This document shows positions 6,080-9,726 of a stretch of 9,726 bases of DNA, piece after piece. Numbering within the stretch: the stretch's first letter is position 1; every line of letters starts with the position of its first letter. The stretch comes from JAJTHJ01 sp046316025 (GTDB lineage: Bacteria; Pseudomonadota; Gammaproteobacteria; Burkholderiales; Burkholderiaceae_F): positions 1-9,726 of the forward strand of contig JBKCXU010000151.1 in the NCBI GenBank assembly GCA_046316025.1, written 5' to 3'. Made by a program: the position numbers and the translations under genes. Under the pieces are notes generated by a model. It worked only from the letters and a program-made list of their open reading frames with translations, was not told where the DNA came from and did not search any database.

Positions 6080-6400
6080 CTACGGCATCTTCTTGACTTC
6101 GGTGACGATCAAGTCGTCGCCCTGCATGGTCGCGGTGAAGCGGATCTTGTCGCCGTCCTTGAGGCCCGCGGCCATCTTCGGGTCCTTGAACTTGAAGCCC
6201 ATCGTCATCGGGCCCATGCCGAGCGCCTTCATGTCGCCGTGCTTGATGAGGGCGGTGCCTTTGGCGGGGTCGATCTTGCGGATTTCGCCGTCGGTCGTGG
6301 CGGTGGCGCCGGCGCTGGCGGTGCCGTGTTGGTGTTGGGCCAGTGCGGGGGCGGTGGCGCAGGCGAGGACGAGCGCGGTGAGGAGGGTCGTGGCTTTCAT
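6080..6400 (-). CDS. cusF: CusF-like periplasmic copper-binding protein
   Basis: The product is 106 residues. It begins with a Sec signal peptide (K2, hydrophobic run to ~20, APALA-Q cleavage after 21) and a short His-containing linker (HQHG). The CusF_Ec domain follows: GEIRKIDPAKGTALIKHGDM (39-58), GMGPMTMGFKF (61-71), MAAGLKDGDKIRFTA (76-90) and a final strand. In E. coli CusF the metal ligands are one His, one Trp (cation-pi) and two Met. Here His54, Met65 and Met67 align, while the Trp position holds Met62, as in many homologues with 'M..MTM'. The expected role is to bind Cu(I)/Ag(I) in the periplasm and pass it to the CusCBA efflux complex. Its place downstream of cusA agrees. AGGAG eight bases before the ATG supports the start. 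Confidence 0.88.
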   Translation of the reverse strand: MKATTLLTALVLACATAPALAQHQHGTASAGATATTDGEIRKIDPAKGTALIKHGDMKALGMGPMTMGFKFKDPKMAAGLKDGDKIRFTATMQGDDLIVTEVKKMP

Positions 6401-6447
6401 GGGCAGTGCTCCTGTGGTTGGGGTTGAAGTGAATCGTTGCGTTTGGT

Positions 6448-6495
6448 GCCCTCACCCCCGGCCCCTCTCCCGCTGATGCGGGCGAGGGGAGAGGG
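6448..6495. repeat. Palindromic intergenic repeat (copy B, half element)
   Basis: It starts with GCCCTCACC and forms a strong hairpin: CCCCTC-T-CCCGC (6462-6473), loop TGAT, GCGGG-C-GAGGGG (6478-6489), followed by AGAGGG. It matches the inverse of the right half of copy A with about two differences over 45 bases. It lies between cusF and cusA, downstream of cusA and copy C in transcription order. The stem could act on the mRNA between the two genes (stability or partial termination), but no T-run is present. The 39 bases between it and copy C show nothing I can assign. Confidence 0.85.
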
Positions 6496-6536
6496 ACGGA
6501 GCGGGTTGGGTTGTCGGACTTCGCGGCGGCGGTCTT

Positions 6537-6582
6537 CCCTCACCCGGCCGCTGCGCGGCCACCCTCTCCCGGGGGGAGAGGG
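6537..6582. repeat. Palindromic repeat (copy C) overlapping the 3' end of cusA
   Basis: The element reads CCCTCACCC, then a perfect hairpin GGCCGC-TGC-GCGGCC (6546-6560), then a second hairpin CCCTCTCCC-GGG-GGGAGAGGG (6562-6582). It shares the CCCTCACCC, 15-base block and ACCCTCTCCC layout of the left half of copy A, with a different sequence in the 15-base block. It lies inside the cusA reading frame: on the minus strand its GGGTGAGGG end supplies the TGA stop (6540-6542). Confidence 0.82.
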
Positions 6583-9500
6583 TAATCGCGGCGCAGCCGC
6601 CATTGCAGCAGCAACGAGTACAGCGCCGGGATCACGACCAGGGTGAGCAGGGTGGAGGAGATCATGCCGCCGATCATCGGCGCGGCGATGCGGCGCATCA
6701 CCTCGCTGCCGATGCCTTCGATCCACATGATCGGCACCAGCGCGGCGATGGTGGTCACGACCGTCATGATCTTCGGCCGCACGCGCTCGACCGCGCCTTC
6801 CATGACCGCGGTGTGCAGGTCGGCCAGCGTCGGCGCGGCACCTTCGGCGCGGCGGCGCTCGACCGTCGCGCGCCAGGCGTTGTCGATGTACACCAGCATC
6901 ACCACGCCGGTTTCCGCCGCCACGCCGGCCAAGGCGATGAAGCCCACCGCCACCGCCACGCTCAGGTTGTAGTCGGCGAGCCAGAGGTAGACGATGCCGC
7001 CGACCAGCGCGAAGGGCACCGACAGCATCACGATCATCGTCTCCGCCGCGCGTTTGAGGCTCAGGTACAGCAGCACGAAAATGATCGCAAGCGTGGCCGG
7101 CACGACGATCTTCAGCTTGTCCACCGCGCGCTGCAGGTACTCGAACTGCCCGCTCCACAGCGCGTACATGCCGGGCGGAAAGTCCACCTGCTCGCGCACC
7201 GCGCGCTGCGCATCGGCGACAAAGCCGCCGATGTCGCGGTCGCGCACGTCCACGTAAATGTAGGCGGACAGCAGCGCGTTTTCGGTGCGGATCACCGAGG
7301 GGCCCTGCGCGATCTGCACCCTGGCCAGTTGGCCGAGCGGCACCATCGCCGCCGGCTGGCCCATGCCGGCGGCCACCGGCACCAGCACTTCACGCGCGAT
7401 GTGCTCCGGGCTGTCGCGCGCGCTGCGCGGGTAGCGGACAATCACGCCGTAGCGGGCGCGCCCCTCGACCGTGGTGGTGGCGGGCTCGCCGCCCAGCGCC
7501 ACCGCGACCACGTCCATCAGTTGGCCGACGGTGACGCCGTAGCGGGCCAGTTGCGCGCGGTCGGGTTCGATCTCCAGGTAGCTGCCGCCGGTCAGCCGCT
7601 CCGCATACGCGCTGCTTGCGCCCGGCACGGCGCGCACCACGGTTTCGATCTGCCGCGCCACGCGCTCCATCTCCTTGAGGTCGGTGCCGAAGACCTTGAT
7701 CCCCACCGGCGTGCGGATGCCGGTGGCCAGCATGTCGATGCGGGCGCGGATCGGCATCGTCCAGCTATTGGCCACCCCCGGCAGTTGCACCACGCGGTCG
7801 AGTTCGGCGATCAGCTTGTCGATCGTCATGCCGGGGCGCCACTCGGACTCGGGTTTGAGGTTGATCACCGTCTCGAACATTTCCATCGGCGCCGGGTCGG
7901 TGGCGGTGGCCGCACGCCCGGCCTTGCCGATCACCGAGGCGACTTCCGGAAAGCTCTTGATCAACTGGTTCTGCACTTGCAGCAGGCGCGCCGCTTCGGT
8001 CGTGGACATGCCGGGCAGCGAGGTCGGCATGTAAAAGAGCGTGCCCTCGTTGATCGTCGGCATGAACTCGGTGCCCAGGCGCGAAGCCGGGATGGCCGAG
8101 GCCGCGGCCACCGCCGCCGCCAGCGCCACGGTGAGCCAGCGCGCGCGCAGCACGCCGCGGATCACCGGCCGGTAGGCGGCGATCAGCACGCGGCTGATCG
8201 GGTTTTTTTCCTCGGGCAGGATGCGGCCGCGGATCAGGTAGACCATCAGCATCGGCAGCAGCGTCACCGACAGCAGCGCGCCGCCCAGCATGGCGAAGGT
8301 CTTGGTGTAGGCGAGCGGTGCAAAGAGACGCCCTTCCTGCGCTTCCAGCGTGAACACCGGCAAGAAACTCACCGCAATGATGAGCAGTGAGAAAAAGAGC
8401 GGCGGCCCGACCTCCTGCGCGGCGGCGACGATCGTCGCGCGGCGCTGCTCAGGGCTGGCGTTGCGCTCCAGCCGTTTGTGCGCGTTTTCGACCATCACCA
8501 CCGCGGCATCGACCAGCTCGCCGATGGCTATGGCGATCCCGCCCAGGCTCATGATGTTGGCGTTGATGCCGAGCAGCCGCATGCAAATGAAGGAGAACAA
8601 CACCGACAGCGGCAGCACCACGATCACCACCAAGGCACTCCTCACATGCAGCAGGAACAAGGTGCACACGAGGGCCACGATGATCGACTCCTGCACCAGC
8701 GTGTCGGACAGCGTGGCGATCGCGCCGCGGATCAGCTCCGAGCGGTCGTACACGGTTTCCAGCGACACGCCGTCGGGCAGGCCGGACTTGAGCTCGCCGA
8801 TGCGCTCCTTGAGCGCGTCGATGGTCTCCAGCGCATTGGCGCCGAAGCGCGCCACCGCGATGCCGGAGACCACCTCGCCCTCGCCGTTTAACTCGGCGAT
8901 GCCGCGCCGCTCGTCCGGCCCCAGCACCACCCGCGCCACGTCGCGCACGCGCACCGGCGTGCCACGGGCGGCAGTCAGCACGATGTCTTCGATGTCCGCC
9001 GCGCCGCGCAGGTAGCCGCGGCCGCGCACCATGAACTCGGTGCCGGCCATCTCGACCGTGCGGCCGCCGACGTCGCGGTTGGAGTCGCGGATCGCCTGCG
9101 TGACCTCCATCAGGCCGATGCCGTAGGCGCGCAGCCGTGCCGGATCGACGATCACCTGGTACTGCTGCACGAAGCCGCCGACCGAGGCGATCTCCGACAC
9201 CCCATGCACCTTGGACAACTGGTAGCGCAGAAACCAGTCTTGCAGGCTGCGCTGCTCGGCCAGCGACTGGTCCTTGGCGCGCAGCACGTACTGGTAGACC
9301 CAGCCCACGCCGGTGGCGTCCGGCCCCAGTTGCGGAGTGACGCCGCGCGGCAGATTGGCCGAGGCCGCTTGCAGGTACTCGAGCACCCGCGAGCGCGCCC
9401 AGTAGATGTCGGTGCCGTCGTCGAAGATCACGTAGACGAAGGACACGCCGAAAAACGAGAAGCCGCGCACCACGCGCGAGTGCGGCACCGACAGCATGGT

Positions 9501-9713
9501 GGTGGTGAGGGGGTAGGTGACCTGGTCTTCCACCACCTGCGGCGCCTGGCCGGGGTATTCGGTGTAGACGATCACCTGCACGTCGGACAGGTCGGGCAGC
9601 GCATCGAGTGGCGTGCGCAGCACCGCGAGGATGCCGCCGAAGACGAGCGCCAGCGTGGCGATGCCGATCAAAAACGGGTTGCGTGCGGACCAGGCGATCA
9701 GGCGGGGGATCAT
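6540..9713 (-). CDS. cusA: CusA-type heavy-metal RND efflux pump (Cu(I)/Ag(I))
   Basis: The product is 1057 residues, close to E. coli CusA (1047). It is an inner-membrane RND permease that drives metal export with the proton gradient, paired with a CusB-type adapter and CusC-type channel. Visible marks: N-terminal helix and LDALPDLSDVQV (36-47); TM4 GELVDAAVVMVENAHK (398-413) with Asp402 and Glu409; TM10-11 AAETGVVMLVYID with Glu934; and RPKIMTVVTT with Lys981. These correspond to the CusA proton-relay residues. Aligning by hand to E. coli CusA from memory, the three-methionine metal site (M573, M623, M672) falls on Met562, Met612 and Met661, all at offset 11. This supports Cu/Ag rather than Zn/Co specificity. 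GGGAGGA five bases before ATG 9711-9713 supports the start. The last 14 residues (YPLPPGEGGRAAAG) and the stop come from repeat C. cusB and cusC presumably lie beyond the right edge. Confidence 0.93.
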   Translation of the reverse strand: MIPRLIAWSARNPFLIGIATLALVFGGILAVLRTPLDALPDLSDVQVIVYTEYPGQAPQVVEDQVTYPLTTTMLSVPHSRVVRGFSFFGVSFVYVIFDDGTDIYWARSRVLEYLQAASANLPRGVTPQLGPDATGVGWVYQYVLRAKDQSLAEQRSLQDWFLRYQLSKVHGVSEIASVGGFVQQYQVIVDPARLRAYGIGLMEVTQAIRDSNRDVGGRTVEMAGTEFMVRGRGYLRGAADIEDIVLTAARGTPVRVRDVARVVLGPDERRGIAELNGEGEVVSGIAVARFGANALETIDALKERIGELKSGLPDGVSLETVYDRSELIRGAIATLSDTLVQESIIVALVCTLFLLHVRSALVVIVVLPLSVLFSFICMRLLGINANIMSLGGIAIAIGELVDAAVVMVENAHKRLERNASPEQRRATIVAAAQEVGPPLFFSLLIIAVSFLPVFTLEAQEGRLFAPLAYTKTFAMLGGALLSVTLLPMLMVYLIRGRILPEEKNPISRVLIAAYRPVIRGVLRARWLTVALAAAVAAASAIPASRLGTEFMPTINEGTLFYMPTSLPGMSTTEAARLLQVQNQLIKSFPEVASVIGKAGRAATATDPAPMEMFETVINLKPESEWRPGMTIDKLIAELDRVVQLPGVANSWTMPIRARIDMLATGIRTPVGIKVFGTDLKEMERVARQIETVVRAVPGASSAYAERLTGGSYLEIEPDRAQLARYGVTVGQLMDVVAVALGGEPATTTVEGRARYGVIVRYPRSARDSPEHIAREVLVPVAAGMGQPAAMVPLGQLARVQIAQGPSVIRTENALLSAYIYVDVRDRDIGGFVADAQRAVREQVDFPPGMYALWSGQFEYLQRAVDKLKIVVPATLAIIFVLLYLSLKRAAETMIVMLSVPFALVGGIVYLWLADYNLSVAVAVGFIALAGVAAETGVVMLVYIDNAWRATVERRRAEGAAPTLADLHTAVMEGAVERVRPKIMTVVTTIAALVPIMWIEGIGSEVMRRIAAPMIGGMISSTLLTLVVIPALYSLLLQWRLRRDYPLPPGEGGRAAAG

Positions 9714-9726
9714 GGCTGTCCTCCCG

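Noticed and set aside
6603..8390. A 595-codon open frame on the + strand antisense to cusA
   Set aside because: Its translation is rich in His, Arg, Gln and Asp runs, as expected for the complement of a high-GC gene, has no recognisable domain, and lies wholly inside the strongly supported cusA gene.
1..9726. tRNA, rRNA, CRISPR array, integrase or transposase genes
   Set aside because: I looked for these on both strands and saw no cloverleaf, regular short direct repeats with spacers, or recombinase motifs within the window.

Overview
The window is high-GC DNA, roughly 70-75% in most lines I counted by eye. It is densely packed and reads as the chromosome of a Gram-negative proteobacterium. 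A cusA-cusF copper/silver efflux module, a BamE-like lipoprotein, a UPF0158 protein, an SRPBCC protein with an N-terminal anchor, and repeats of the GCCCTCACC...GAGGGG type fit a beta- or gammaproteobacterium. I cannot name the genus from sequence alone.

Layout, left to right. Positions 1-796 (+) hold the 3' end of a DUF418/YeiB-like membrane protein and a 57-residue ORF overlapping its stop by ATGA. Positions 807-1367 (-) encode a lipoprotein with two BamE/SmpA-like modules, divergent from and slightly overlapping an SRPBCC protein at 1348-1878 (+). A two-hairpin repeat (1914-2016) lies in the next gap, followed by an MFS transporter (2131-3321, +). From 3346 to the right edge everything is on the minus strand. 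In transcription order these are a complete CusA-type RND pump (9713-6540), a CusF-like periplasmic copper protein (6400-6080), a SAM-dependent methyltransferase (6061-5372), a UPF0158 protein (5346-4900) and an AAA+ ATPase (4629-3346).

The metal-efflux module is the clearest functional unit. CusA exports Cu(I)/Ag(I) across both membranes together with an adapter and outer-membrane factor that presumably lie beyond the right edge, and the CusF-like protein would hand metal to the complex. The methyltransferase follows CusF by 18 bp and may be read through from it.

The most unusual region is about 3322-4760. The AAA+ ATPase has clearly lower GC (about 47-62% in sampled lines) than its neighbours. 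Just upstream of it on its own strand is a sequence with the architecture of an integron attC site: a GTTAGGC core, paired L''/L' arms and the typical extrahelical base, with a degenerate distal core. I read the ATPase as a probable integron gene cassette, stranded without an integrase in view and with its own 3' attC apparently lost. A second oddity is that a palindromic repeat forms the last 14 codons and the stop of cusA.
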